Shown piece by piece: positions 21,930-34,966 of a DNA stretch of 64,000 bases. The stretch lies in the NCBI GenBank assembly GCA_023525975.1, contig CM042030.1, positions 23,988,350 through 24,052,349 of the forward strand, given 5' to 3'. Numbering within the stretch: the stretch's first letter is position 1; every line of letters begins with the position of its first letter. The DNA comes from Smallanthus sonchifolius (lineage: Eukaryota > Streptophyta > Magnoliopsida > Asterales > Asteraceae). A program made the translations under genes and the position numbers. The notes under the pieces are model-generated. The model saw only the letters and a list, made by a program, of their open reading frames with translations. It had not been told where the DNA came from and ran no database searches.

Positions 21930-23301
21930 TTAAAGACGCCCGGTTAAAAAGGATAAATAATATTATGTTATCATGAAATATGTTTGAATATATGTTGAAT
22001 CGTTGGACTATATTTATATTTGTGTGCATAAATTAGTACGAATAAATGCATGTTAAACATAAACAAATTAATAAATATCGTTCGGAACAAGTAATTGTAT
22101 GTGTACATAGAGATGGACATACATAGAAAATACATGAACGATACTTGTATAATTATTGGGAAGAAGTAATTATGTGTTTATACATGGACTATAATATAAA
22201 TATATTATAAGATGTTACAAAAATAATATTTATTTTTGACAAACATAACGAGTCACCAATATGGAAATATAATAGTTTTCCGGAAAATAAATAAAGCGTC
22301 TAGACTGGAATAACAATCACCAACGAGTCGTCAAGAGAAAACAATGTTTTAATTAAACAAAGACGAACTTAACAGGAATAGTTAAGTCGGGTGAACAACT
22401 TGTGTTTAAGACGGGTAGTCTTAATGGGTGTAGTATCCTTGTGCAATTAGGATACGGATAAGCGGGTCTGCTTTATTTAAAGATTTGCTAGCACATACTT
22501 ATATCGAGGTGAGTTTCACTAACCCCTTTTTCTAAGTTTTTGAAATGTTTTGGGGTGGAAACATACTTGTAAAAGAATTTTGTATGTAAATGAATGAACT
22601 AATGATCTGACCGTATGTATGTATTGAGGGAAAAATAAAGCGCTTAAAGTCCTCTGAATAAATTAGTAACCATTAGCTATGGACTTAGCCCGGGATTATA
22701 TGAATAGTACTATTGGGGGTGACGCCTCCGGTCATGGTTAGTCGCGCTAACCAGGGGTCCAAATGGCCAAATGATCGCATATTATCTTACTTGCAGAAAG
22801 GCGAGGGGAGGCACTAAATTGTTGGGGTTTGGTTACGGTCTCGTACATTACATACATTTTTGTATTCCTCGCAAGTTTACAAATGGGGTCAATTGATCGG
22901 ATTAGTATTCGTATTCATTGGTAATACATACAAAGAGTTTTGATCAGGTTAAAATGATCAGGTTTAAACATTTGGTTTATGATAACTCTTTATAATAATT
23001 TGTGAACTCACCAACCTCATGTTGACATTTTTAAGTATGTTTTCAGGAAATTGAACGTGGTCTCCAGGCTAGCAATGTAGGTTACATACATACATGAGGA
23101 TACAGCTTTTGGAAGGATTTCACTTGTATAATTCATGGTCTTGAGTCATATTTGCGAAATCTTAAAAACTAAATTATCTTTTGGGATGTAAACGTTTAAA
23201 CTTTGATTATGTATCCAATATCATGTGTGTTTGCGGTAATCATATGCTTTGGAAACCAGTGAATGTGACGCCTCGCATTTCCGCCTTGGCGGGGTGTGAC
23301 A
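21930..23301 (+). repeat. TE-D: LTR-like remnant or solo LTR
   Basis: It is non-coding and A+T-rich. It has a GTGAGTTTCAC donor-like site near 22511, the ACTCACCAACCTCATGTTGAC block shared with TE-H, and TTTTCAG near 23045. It ends with TTTCCGCC and GGGGTGTGACA, the LTR-end pattern of TE-C and TE-J. If TGTGACA at 21923-21929 is counted, it is a complete 1.38-kb LTR. No PBS follows and no target duplication is seen. Confidence 0.65.
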
Positions 23302-24530
23302 ACTAACCCTTACAATAATTGCACAATTACTAGGAGATTATAGCGTAATCTCAGGATCCATCATACAGTTAAATCTCACAATTGCTTGAAAGTTACGCCA
23401 AGAGTGCTATGCACTAACTTCAATAATGGGGCAGAATGTTATTATGACCCGCATACACATGGCACCTATGGATATTTTGGAAGCTCGACATGAGACAAGT
23501 AGGTAATCTGACATTTTGGGATATTGGACAAATAGGGTTATTCTCACAACCTTTGAAATTCAGTACACCTTTAATTCTGACTATTCATTCGGTGATAAAT
23601 AAGCCGTGATTTATACTCCAGCGAATGCCAAAGAAACATAGGTGTGGACTAACGACTATTGATGCAATAACAGAAGGACGACGTACAAAACTTTTAAAGG
23701 GGTCCCAAATGCAGAATTTTGTGCTAATCTCATTAGTTCATGATATGCATAAGGGGCGTAAGCTCGAGCTGTTCACAACAGATCACTGTTCACAACAGAC
23801 CACTGTCCACAAGGATTAGTGAAGGATAATTTTATGCTCTTTTGTACCCGCACTTCCCCAAAGATCATCTTGTTGAATGGACCCAAATTTTAGCCTAGAG
23901 GAGAGGCGTGATCACATCTTTCACTCCCAGTTTTCTAGAACTAGGAAGCTCTTGGAACATTTATTGTTAAGGAATGACCCCTTAACGCAGGCCCAGTAAC
24001 AGTACAAAATTTTTGATGTTTAACACTCATTACCTCAATTTTATCCTTGTGCTAAGGATTTTGAGGCTATAACCTGTATGAGTGGAATACGTAATGGTAA
24101 GTCACCAAAGCACCATTCAAACACTAAGGAGGTGCATACACACTAAATGACTTATAGTTGGCCATTGTAAAACTCATAAACCCTTTTTACCAACTTAATG
24201 GGTTGACAAACCCATAGCCCATTTTGGGGAAAACACTAATTCTATGAGACCATTCTCACAGTCCCACTATTCATTCCCTCAGCTAGACGGAATATGAATA
24301 TCCTAAACAAACATATAATTCAAGGGTATGGTAGCCAAATCACGAGCTTACATATCAGGATGTTACAACCTGAATGCTAGTCTGCCACGGGAAGATAATG
24401 CAATTAACGGGTAAAGTGGTGATTAGACTCGACCTTCACAGGTAAGAGCTCCTAAGGAACATCAAATCTTAGCTCCATGAAGGCACATAGAGAGGAAAAT
24501 CCTAGAAAACATGAAACCTGAAATAAGAGA
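23302..24530 (+). other. Unclassified sequence left of TE-E
   Basis: There is no ORF with recognisable protein similarity, no LTR ends and no strong repeats. A 64-codon ORF (23625-23819) has no support. It is continuous with 38322 across TE-E (target duplication AGAGA), so it is older host sequence for TE-E, probably a very decayed part of TE-L or of another element. Confidence 0.4.
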
Positions 24531-25882
24531 TGTAACATCTCAAAAATAAAACGACAGTTATAATAACGGAATAAACGAACAAGGCATGACGAGTCGGGTC
24601 GGATGGGTCAGCGGGCTATAAATAGCCTATGCCACCCCTTTTCTCTCATTTACAACTTTTAGAGAGAGAAACCGTAGAGAGAGAAAGTTGGCAGATCGAC
24701 CCAAGACTTCAGCAAAGTGTTACTCCATAACTCGTGAGAAGAACCACCGGATCAGAAACTCGATTCAGGTAAAGATCCGACCTAAATCTGAGTTTTAGTT
24801 CGTTTTTGAGTTTTTCGGGTTTCGGGTGAAAATGTAAGGTTTGAACGGATGAAACTGAAAGATAATCATAGATTTGAGTTCCTTAATGGAAAACGAATGT
24901 TTTGAATGCAACAGGTTCGGGATCTTGACATGATCAGACCCGAATGCGAAAGTTAGGGTTTTTTGCGAAGAACAGGTCGTGCACACTTGCTAAGTGCGCA
25001 CGGAGCAGGTCCTGCGCACTTGCTAAGTGCGCAGGAGGAGGGACCTGCGCACTTGCTAAGTGCGCAGGAGGAGGGACCTGCGCACTTGATAAGTGCGCAG
25101 GCAGCAGGGTCTTGGCACTTGATAAGTGCGCAGGCAGCAGGGTCTGCGCACTTGCCAAGTGCGCAGACATCAGAACTGGTTAAGTGAAGTCAGTATGTTA
25201 GAATGGTTAAACCGTTAGAGTCGGGATTGGTCTGATGTGTATTTAACTAATCAATTCAGATCGAAAGTGACGTTGTTGGACCTTCGTTTAGGACAACCCA
25301 TAATAGCGTATCAGGTGAGTTCTAGAGCCCTCTTTTAAATGTTTTGTTAAATGTTTTGGGCTGGTGTGCATACTTACGAAATGATGTTTTAACAAAATGA
25401 TGTTTTAACGAAACGATGTTTATGAAAGGAAATGTTATGAAGTGTTTTTGCCAAAAAGGTTTACGAATGTTTATGAACGGTCTAAATGAGGAAATGTTTA
25501 ATGAAAAGGGAAAGAGGTAAAGGTTTAAAGAAGTCATTACAAATCTAATCTGTCGAATGAATGGAATTGACGAATGAAGTCTGGGAATGTGATTCCCAGC
25601 CTTGTGGTAGATTATGGACAGCGAGCCATAGTTACCATAAGAACAACAGGGCAGTGTCTTGGTGGCCTATCGATGGTTTTGAAGTTGTACAACTGGTAAG
25701 GGAGTACCGACGGTTACTCGGGTGATGACGATCATCCTAAGTGAAAAGGGAAAGGGAAATCAATGATGGCGATACGTAACGGTTGATTTCCAAAGGAAAG
25801 ATGCGTGTTGGGCAATGACGGCGATACGTAATGGTTGACCGCCACGTAATGAATGGTTGGGCAATGACGGTGATACGTAACG
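24531..25882 (+). repeat. TE-E 5' LTR, first 1352 bases
   Basis: It starts TGTAACATCTC and matches 36335 to about 37686 closely. The TATA box is the centre of a perfect inverted repeat, GGCTATAAATAGCC (24614-24627). CAG|GTAAAG (near 24768), the hairpin array and ATCAG|GTGAGTTCTAG (near 25315) follow. It is cut at 25882 where the TE-G LTR begins. Confidence 0.9.
24975..25168 (+). repeat. 33-bp hairpin-unit array in TE-E 5' LTR
   Basis: There are six units at exact 33-base spacing (CTTG starts at 24986, 25019, 25052, 25085, 25118 and 25151). Each has a stem of the type TGCGCACTTgctAAGTGCGCA. The sequence is unrelated to the TE-B array, but the period and the place between the donor-like sites are the same. 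The short repetitive ORFs here are artefacts. Confidence 0.92.
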
Positions 25883-27912
25883 TGTAACGTCCCTTTCAGG
25901 GTAACCTCATTTGTTGGATTTACTCATAAACATAGTCATGAATACTGAACTTAAATTAAAACATTCATCATTCAATTACATAACATAACATAACTTGACA
26001 ACGGAAGTCTTAACACATGTATTAAAGTGGGATGTCAGTCTTGTGTCGGGTAATCTTCACGCCATCGCACGACCTTTTCTTCCTTTACCTGAAATGTATA
26101 CTAAAAGTCAGCTAACGCTGGTGAGTTCTAGTTTAAAGACAATCATACATAATATTTACCTTATCATGAATATATTGTATTTATATATATATATTCATAC
26201 TTTTAATATTCTTTACTTTACTGTTCTCACATAACATTCATTGAGGGTATATACATATGTACATACATACTTTCTTTTTGAGAGAACACTTATTGGCCAT
26301 AATCTTAAGGGAGATCAACCCGTCATACTTGTCGCGAATGTCACGAAGACATCGCAGTCGGAACTACCGTCGTAGCCCATTTCATTACCGTCCGGCTCTA
26401 GAAAACCGTCCGTCATTCATTAATCCGTCCGGCAACCTTTGTCCGTCCGTTCTTAAACCGTCCTACCGTCGTAGTCCGTCATTTTGTCCGTCTGCCCTAG
26501 GGCATCCGTTTCCCACGCGACCATTATGTATGCAACCGTTTACATTAGTTAAGGCATGTGCTTCGACCGTCCATTAATACCTTTTCATACGTCCTAGCTT
26601 GCGAATGAACGTTTTTGTCCCGGTTGCAAAATAGTCACGTGGTCGTCCGTCTACCGAAGTAGCCGTTGTCATAGAAGGGTTTATAACGTTTACATTCATT
26701 CATAACATGAAATATATATGTAATATAAAGCAAAATTTCATTCTTTTACGTTATGTCCTTCTTTCATTCATTCTTTAAAATCATACGCTTCTTTCTTTAT
26801 TCATAATTCATTTTCATATATAAGTATTTATATATATACGTATGATCACATTGACATTTATAACATTTAATCATTTAGTGTATACACTTCAGCCCCAAAA
26901 CATTTAAAATGATTTGCACAAAACATAGAAGGGGGCACATAGAACTCACCTGATGAGTTGTTTCTGAAATACACTAAGCTGGCTACTGCGCATCACTAAT
27001 GTCACTCACGATCTGTATAATAGAGTCATACTCGTAAGGTAGTGCTCCTAGATGACATTAGACATTACTATGCTTGAACTTAGTAGTTTCGATGGATTTG
27101 CTTTATCGAACCTTCGTAGTTTCGATAGGTTGCTTCTGTCGAAACTTGGTAGTTTCGATAGGTTGCTTCTGTCGAAACTTGGTAGTTTCGATAGGTTGCT
27201 TCTGTCGAAACTTGGTAGTTTTGACAAGTAACTTAGGTGTAATCTTAGCTTCGGATCGTGGCTCATATCGAAACTATGGTAGTTTCGATGGGTCTATACA
27301 TATCGAAACTATGTAGTTTCGATGGTTCTGCACATATCGAAACTATGTAGTTTCGATGGTTTTGCACATATCGAAACTATGTAGTTTCGATAGGTCTGCC
27401 TAGATCGTCTTCCCCAAAAATCCGAAGTTTTTGTATGCGTGTCTGATCGAGTCAATATCTCATTTTTCTTTGGTCAAAACGTTCGGGTTTCATTCTATAT
27501 GCTAATCCTAAGTTCATTTTCAAGTTTCATCCGCAAAATCGTTACCTTTTTAGCCAAAACCCGAAAATCCTATAAAGTCATAAAAACTCAGATTATGATC
27601 AAACGCTTACCTGGATTGGATTTCTGATTCGGAGAAGATGGTCACGAGCACAGCTGTAACGTGCTCCTCCAATCTCGTGACGATCCGTCGACTTTCTCTC
27701 TCTAGACCCGAGCTCTCCTTTCTCTCTCTAGAAACTGCGTGAGTGTGGAATGAGCAGGGAAGAGGGCTGCCTTGCCTTATATATATATATATACCTGGGC
27801 TCCCCTCGGCCCATTGAAGCCGAGCCCAGGCCCGCTCCCTTTTGTTTAAATATTCCAACTAAATCACCGGTCTCGCTATATTTATTCGTTTTATTATTTT
27901 TGGGATGTTACA
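25883..27912 (-). repeat. TE-G 3' LTR (2030 bp)
   Basis: On the minus strand it begins TGTAACATCCC after the polypurine-like AAGGAGGGTAGACT and ends next to TE-E sequence. It contains the TATA region with flanking hairpin (near 27780-27830), a donor-like site, hairpin arrays (27262-27398 and 27085-27235) and the acceptor-like block near 26090-26130. It has fewer hairpin units than the 5' LTR. Confidence 0.92.
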
Positions 27913-27949
27913 AGTCTACCCTCCTTAAAGAGGTTTCGTCCTCGAAACT

Positions 27950-29122
27950 TCATACGTTAAACAATTGAGGGTATAATCCCCTCATCTCGTCTTCTTTTTC
28001 CCACGTAGCTTCCGACCCTTTTCTGTGCTTCCATTGTATCTTGACTAACGGTATCGACTTATTGCGTAGTCGTTTCTCAGCTCGGTCAAGAACGGCTATC
28101 GGTTCCTCTATATAATTTAGACTTTTATCCACTTCGATCTCGTCGTAAGGTATGTGAGCTGTGTCGTCAGCTAGGCACTTGCGTAAGTGCGACACGTGGA
28201 ACGTAGGGTGTATTCCACTAAGCTCAACGGGTAGGTCGAGTCTGTAAGCAACTTGACCCACTCTTGCTAGTATCTTGAAAGGTCCGACAAACCTTGGACT
28301 TAGTTTGCCATGCTTTCTGAATAGGATGATTCCTTTCCATGGTGATACCTTTAACAGTACCATGTTCCCTACTTGAAACTCTAAATCCCTTCTTCTCTTA
28401 TCCGCGTATGATTTCTGTCTGTCCTTTGCGGCTTTCATTCGAGCCTTGATTTGATCAAATTTCTCGGAAGTAGCTTTGACCACTTCGAGACTTGCAAAAT
28501 CCTTCTGTCCAATTTCCCCCGAACAAACCGGGGTCCTACATTTCCTCCCATACAACATTTCAAATGGCGGCATGCCAATAGTTGTGTGATAGCCGTTGTT
28601 ATATGAAAATTCAGCTAATGGTAAATGGCTGTCCCAGCTCCCACCGAAGTCAATGATACAGGCCCGGAGCATGTCCTCCAAGGTCTGAATGGTCCTTTCC
28701 GATTGTCCATCGGTTTGGGGGTGGTAAGCGGTGCTGATGTTCAGTCTAGTGCCCATTGCTTCATTGAATTTCTTCCAAAACCTTGAAGTGAATCTAGTAT
28801 CCCTGTCGGACACAATTGACAGTGGCATACCATGTCTGCTCACAATTTCCTTGATAAAAATTTCTGCTAGTCTTTCTGATGAAGAAGTCTCACGTATTGG
28901 CAAGAAGTGAGCACTTTTCGTCAAGCGGTCGACGATCACCCAAATGGTATCGTTGCCTTTAGCTGTTCGCGGTAGCTTGGTAATGAAGTCCATCGTGATC
29001 TCCTCCCACTTCCATTCTGGTATTGGTAAGGGTTGCATTTTACCGCATGGTTTCTGGTGCTCGGCCTTAACTAGAGAACACGTTAGGCACTTGCTCACGT
29101 ATTCTGTCACATCGTTCTTCAT
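27950..29122 (-). pseudogene. TE-G pol: integrase core and chromodomain-like end
   Basis: This open 390-codon stretch is cut off from the rest of pol by a TAG just upstream. It begins in the integrase zinc domain (YVSKCLTCSLVKAEHQ). The core has MDFITKLPRTAKG, IVSDRDTRF and SERTIQTLEDML, and Asp, Asp and Glu all appear present. SH3-like (LLKVSPWKG, GPFKILARVG) and chromodomain-like (VKIQWKHRKGSEATW) parts follow. It ends 37 bases before the LTR. This is the best-preserved integrase of the TE-B/TE-G family here. Confidence 0.93.
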
Positions 29123-29131
29123 GCCAGGCCA

Positions 29132-30520
29132 CTAGTATTCTTTCTTCAAGTCTTGGTACATTTTGTTTGTCCCGGGGTGGATAGAATAGCGAGACTTATG
29201 GGCCTCATCAAGTATTTTGGCTCTAAGCTCGCCAATATTAGGTATCCACATTCGGCTAAACCTAGTTCGTACACCGTATGCATTTGCATCCAAATTCCCT
29301 TTTTGTCCTACTATTCTTTCCCGTCTTATATTTCCTTCTAATAGCGCTTCGTCTTGTGCTTTTGCTATTTCACCCATCAAATCTGGTGTTATAATCAGCT
29401 GACACGCTTTGATCCGGATAGGTGTCGATTTTTCCTTTCTACTTAAAGCGTCAGCCACTACGTTTGCCTTGCCTGGATGGTACAATATTTCACAGTCATA
29501 GTCTTTCAGTAGCTCTAACCACCTTCTTTGCCTCATGTTTAGTTCCTTTTGTTCGAAAAAATATTTCAAGCTTTTGTGATCGGAGTAGATAGTGCATTTA
29601 ACTCCATACAAGTAGTGCCTCCATATTTTCAACGCGAAAACTACTGCTAAAAACTCTAAATCGTGTGTTGGATAATTAACCTCATGAATCTTTAGTTGCC
29701 GCGATGCGTAAGCAAATACCTTTCCTCTTTGCATAAGTACGCACCCCAAACCCTGCCCCGAAGCGTCAGAATAGACTACCAAGTCTTCATTTCCTTCAGG
29801 TAGAGTTAAGACTGGAGCTTGGGTTAATCGTGCCTTAAGTTCCTCAAACGCGTTGTTTTGGGTTTGACCCCATTCATACTTCACTTCCTTCCGTGTCAAC
29901 TTAGTAAGTGGCAAGGCTATTCTTGAAAAATCTTGAATGAATCTTCGATAGTAGCCTGCCAATCCCAGAAAGCTTAGTATCTCTGTTGGTGTCTTTGGAA
30001 CGTTCCATTCCTTTACTGTCTCGATCTTTGCAGGATCTACCATGATGCCTTTTGTGCTTATCACATGACCTAGGAATTGGACTTCCCTAAGCCAGAACGT
30101 GCATTTGGAGAATTTTGCATACAACCTTTCCTGCTTTAACACTTCCATGACCTCTCTTAGGTGACAGTCGTGATCCCCCTCGTTCTTCGAATATACCAGT
30201 ATGTCGTCTATAAAAACTATCACTGATCGATCCAACATGGGTCGACATACTCTATTCATCAAATCCATAAACGCTGCTGGTGCGTTGGTCAATCCGAAAG
30301 ACATCACGAGAAACTCATAATGCCCATAACGCGTGCGAAACGCGGTCTTTGCTACGTCTTCTTCTCTTACTTTCAACTGATGGTAACCCGACCTAAGATC
30401 GATCTTTGAGAACCAACTCGCACCTTGCAGTTGATCAAAAAGGTCGTCTATTCTAGGCAGTGGGTATTTGTTCTTTACTGTTCTCATGTTCAACTCACGG
30501 TAGTCAATGCACATGCGCAT
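29132..30520 (-). pseudogene. TE-G pol: RT, RNase H, integrase zinc domain start
   Basis: The 462-codon open stretch begins at MRMCIDYRELNMRTVKN. The RT catalytic block is FIDDILVYS (near 30190-30215). RNase H has YSDASGQGLG, HDLEFLAVVF and SDHKSL, and the integrase zinc segment (HKSRYSIHPGTNKMY) ends it. TAG at 29132-29134 replaces the Trp of LKKEYWWPGM. It is in frame with the preceding protease-RT stretch apart from another TAG. Confidence 0.93.
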
Positions 30521-30535
30521 GCTGCCGTCTTTCTT

Positions 30536-31264
30536 CTATACAAATAATACCGGAGCGCCCCACGGTGAGATGCTCGGCCTAATAAATCCTTTTTCTGTTA
30601 GTTCCTCTAGTTGAGACATTAATTCTTTCATTTCTGACGGTGCCAATCGGTAGGGGGCTTTGGCAACGGGCTCAGCTCCTGGCAGTAAGTCAATCTGAAA
30701 TTCTATTTCCCGATCGGGTGGCAACCCAGGTAGATCCTCAGGGAATACTTCCGGAAAGCTGCACACCACGGGTACATCCTTGAGTTCTTTCGTTTTCATT
30801 CTATCGTCAATAACATATGCCAGATAAGCTTCGCAACCGCGCCTCATGTAACTTTCGGCCTTCATCATCGAGATGACGTTCGGCATCGTGCAATTCCAAT
30901 CCCCATAAACCGTAATTGGACTACCGTTAGGAGCTTTGAGGTGTATCCTCTTACGTTTACATATGATCTGAGCTTCGTTGGTAGCTAGCCAATCCATGCC
31001 CAATACTATATCGAATCCTCCTAAGGTGAGAAAGAACAATCTAGAAGGAAACTTATGTCCCTCTATTTCTATGACGCAATCCTATGTTACTTGGAATACT
31101 GCCGAATTTTTACCAATGGCAGTTTGTACGATAAAGGCCTTTACTATGGTGTTGATAGTGCAATCCAGTTTACGACTAAATGCATTTGATATGAAGCTTT
31201 TACTAGCACCAGAATCAAATAAAATAGCAGCACGTTCATCATTAACTAGAAACGTACCTGACAC
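30536..31264 (-). pseudogene. TE-G pol: protease and RT N-terminus (broken)
   Basis: The protease site ILFDSGASKSF is near 31220. A TAG near 31080 replaces a Glu codon (VTEDC in TE-B), after which GGFDIVLGMDWLA reads on. The segment reaches the RT start (APYRLAPSEMKEL, GAPVLFV), where an AAG Lys codon is now TAG just before 30535. The flanking pol stretches are in the same element and order. Confidence 0.9.
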
Positions 31265-31321
31265 GACATCAGGATTTCCCCTTGCTTCTTCCTCAGTTAA
31301 GGCATAGGCCCGAGTCCTAGC

Positions 31322-32517
31322 CTACGGCTGTTCCTTTTCCCTCTCTTTTCCCGAACCAGATTGGCCGGCCTTCCTGCAGTTCTTTATCAGATGTCCAAAC
31401 AATACACATACTTGACATTTGACGTCCTTCAAACAATCTCGGGAGTAGTGCCCCGGCCTCCCGCACTTATAACACACGGTGGTGCCGATTCGACACTCAC
31501 CCAGATGTTGCTTTCCACATCTCTTGCATGTTTCATATCCGTCCATCCTTGGTTTCTTAATTTCAGCTGTTTCTTTCCCTTTTCTGGTGCCTCTAGACGG
31601 GTTCTCCCACTTTCTCTTTTGTGTCTCAGGTGCCGGGTCTTCATTGGCATAATCATCGTAGACGATTCCAGACATGTTGACTACCGACTCGAAGGTCGAG
31701 GCTAGGTTGGCTTTTACATGAACACGGACCCTTTGCGGCAGACCCTTGACATAGTATTTGATCATACGTTCTTCGGTTTCCACCAAGTGTGGTACCAGTT
31801 GGGCCAGTTCGTTGAATCTTGAAGTATACTGGCGATAAGTCTTGTTGCCAACCTTAAAGTTTAGGAACTCGTTCTCCACATGATCATCTCATTCTGTGGG
31901 CAGAACTTTTGGATTACGAGCTTCTTCAGGTCTTCCCATGTCATTCTGGCAATAGCATTTGGCGACTTTGTTCTTTGAATGTTTCTCCACCAACCTAGTG
32001 CTTCATTGGTGAAAGAATGAGCAACATATTTAACCGCCTGGTCCGGTCGGCACTCGCTGATGTTGATTACAGCGTTCATCCTCTCAATCCATTCGAAAGT
32101 AGCCACCGAATCCTTGGTTCCATCAAACTTAGGTGGGTCTCCGTCCTTGAAACCTTTGTAAGTACACCCACGATTGCTTGATGCCACTTTTACTTCATCC
32201 CCGTCACTGTCATAAATTTTCTCTTCATTGTTCCCTTCATCCTCTTCTTTGCTTTTCTTTAGTGCCTCAGATAATAGGTCAGGCAATATGTTCTTCAGAG
32301 TAAGTACAACCTCGCGGGCAATAGCATCCCGAACCTCGGGTTCCAACTGTATAGGCCCTTGATTGCTGTCCCCAGTTGGGGTCACATTAGTTTCGTGCAC
32401 AATCTCAGTGTGTTCTGCGTGCACACTCTCTTCCTCTTCACTTCTTCGATTCACTGGAGGTCTACCCACTCGGCCAGTGCGACCGCCTCGGCGTCCAGTT
32501 CTCCCTCCTCCAGCCAT
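31322..32517 (-). pseudogene. TE-G gag: capsid and nucleocapsid (broken)
   Basis: The start MAGGGRTGRRGG matches TE-B. The retrotransposon-gag domain is open from 32517 to about 31861 (WIERMNAVI, LGWWRNIQ, KFCPQNE). A small indel near 31870 shifts the frame (CPQNEMIMW against CPQNEIDRV in TE-B), and it resumes to 31322. The nucleocapsid holds CKRCGKQHLGEC, CYKCGRPGHYSRDC and CQVCVLFGHLIKNC. It ends at a TAG where TE-B has CAG, just before the protease. Confidence 0.92.
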
Positions 32518-32873
32518 AGTTCATAGTTTTTCCTGATGGTCATAAAGGGAATACATCAATGTCATTCTCTCAGATCATAGTCTTCAAATAGTACGAACAA
32601 TGTAAATTTTTAATTACAGTGACCGGTTTGTGATTAGAAATTTACATTGCTTTTCGGGTTCCAAACTCTTCAAATTGGTCATGACATTGACATCTATTGG
32701 TTCTAGGTTTGAGTATCTATCCTTATCCAAATGTATTAACCTTAGTACTTACTTACTTACTGTGCTGGCGTTGGTTACCCATGACTGACATCCGTGCGTT
32801 GGTCCCATAATCAGTTTGAGTCAAGACATTTAGGGATGTCTGAATCTCTCAAACTATTGCTCTGATACCAACT
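32518..32873 (-). other. TE-G leader and primer-binding site
   Basis: The complement of GCTCTGATACCA at 32859-32870 is TGGTATCAGAGC, the initiator-tRNA-Met site, three bases from the LTR end. The remaining ~340 bases are non-coding and similar to 6157-6496 of TE-B. Confidence 0.85.
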
Positions 32874-34966
32874 TGTAAGGCCCCTTTCAGGGTAACCTAA
32901 CTTGTTGGATTTACTCATAAACATAGTCATGAATACTGAACTTAAATTAAAACATTCATCATTCAATTACATAACATAACATAACTTGACAGCGGAAGTC
33001 TTAACACATGTATTAAAGTGGGATGTCAGTCTTGTGTCGGGTAATCTTCACGCCATCGCACGACCTTTTCTTCCTTTACCTGAAATGTATACTAAAAGTC
33101 AGCTAACGCTGGTGAGTTCTAGTTTAAAGACAATCATACATAATATTTACCTTATCATGAATATAATGTATTTATATATATATATATTCATACTTTTAAT
33201 ATTCTTTACTTTACTGTTCTCACATAACATTTATTGAGGGTATATACATATGTACATACATTCTTTCTTTTTGAGAGAACACTTATTGGCCATAATCTTA
33301 AGGGAGATCAACCCGTCATACTTGTCGCAAATGTCATGAAGACATCGCTCTCAGAACTACCGTCGTAGCCCATTTCATTACCGTCCGGCTCTAGAAAACC
33401 GTCCGTCATTCGTTAATCCGTCCGGCAATCTTTGTCCGTCCGTTCTTAAACCGTCCTACCGTCGTAGTCCGTCATTTTGTCCGTCTGCCCTAGGGTATCC
33501 ATTTCCCACGCGACCATTATGTATGCAACCGTTCGACATTAGTTAAGGCATGTGCTTCGACCGTCCATTAATACCTTTTCATACGTCCTAGCTTGCGAAG
33601 GAACGTTTTTGTCCCGGTTACAAAATAGTCACGTAGTCGTCCGTCTACCGAAGTAGCCGTTGTCATAGAAGGGTTTATAACGTTTACATTCATTCATAAC
33701 ATGCAATATATATGTAATATAAAGCAAAATTTCATTCTTTTACGTTATGTCCTTCTTTCATTCATTCTTTAAAATCATACGCTTCTTTCTTTATTCATAA
33801 TTCATTTTCATATATAAGTATTTATATATATACGTATGATCACATTGACATTTATAACATTTAATCATTTAGTGTATACACTTCAGCCTCAAAACATTTA
33901 AAATGATTTGCACAAAACATAGAAGGGGGCACATAGAACTCACCTGATGAGTAGTTTCTGAAATACACTAAGCTGGCTACTGAGCGTCACTAATGTCACT
34001 CACGATCTGTATAATAAAGTCATACTCGTAAGGTAGTGCTCCTAGATGACATTAGACATTACTATGCTTGAACTTAGTAGTTTCGATGGATTTGCTTTAT
34101 CGAAACTTGGTAGTTTCGATAGGTTGCTTTTGTCGAAACTTGGTAGTTTCGATAGGTTGCTTCTGTCGAAACTTGGTAGTTTCGATAGGTTGCTTCTGTC
34201 GAAACTTGGTAGTTTCGATAGGTTGCTTCTGTCGAAACTTGGTAGTTTCGACAAGTAACTTACGTGTAATCTTAGCTTCGGATCGTGGCTCACATCGAAA
34301 CTATGGTAGTTTCGATGGGTCTGCACATATCGAAACTGGGTAGTTTCGATGGGTCTGTACATATCGAAACTATGTAGTTTCAATGGTTCTGCACATATCG
34401 AAACTATGTAGTTTCGATGGTTCTGCACATATCGAAACTATGTAGTTTCGATAGGTCTGCCCAGATCTTCTTCCCCAAAAATCCGAGGCTTTTGCCTGCG
34501 CGTCTGATCGAGTCAATATCTCATTTTTCTTAGGTCAAAACGTTCGGTTTTCATTCTAGATGCTAATCCTAAGTTCATTTTCAAGTTTCATCCGCAAAAT
34601 CGTTACCTTTTTAGCCAAAACCCGAAAATCCTATAAAGTCATAAAAACTCAGATTATGATCGAACGCTTACCTGGACTGGATTTCTGATTCGGAGAAGAA
34701 GGTCACGAGCACAGCTGTAACGTGCTCCTCCAATCTCGTGATGATCCGTCGACTTTCTCTCTCTAGACCCGAGCTCTCCTTTCTCTCTCTAGAAACTACG
34801 TGAGTGTGGAATGAGCAGGGAAGAGGGCTGCCTTGCCTTATATATATACCTGGGCTCCCCTCGGCCCATTGAAGCCGAGCCCAGGCCCGCTCCCTTTTGT
34901 TTAAATATTCTGACTAAATCACCGGTCTCGCTATATTTATTCGTTTTATTATTTTTGGATGTTACA
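32874..34966 (-). repeat. TE-G 5' LTR (2093 bp)
   Basis: On the minus strand it starts TGTAACATCC and ends GGGGCCTTACA. TATATATA at 34841-34848 abuts the arm CCTGGGCT (34849-34856), which pairs with AGCCCAGG (34878-34885). Hairpin arrays occupy 34287-34456 and 34078-34256, the second with 33-bp units. ATCAGGTGAGTTC is near 33940 and the GCTGAC/TTTCAG block near 33080-33105. Confidence 0.92.

Noticed and set aside
23625..23819. 64-codon ORF in the unclassified stretch
   Set aside because: It has no recognisable motif, is short, and is not distinguishable from chance.
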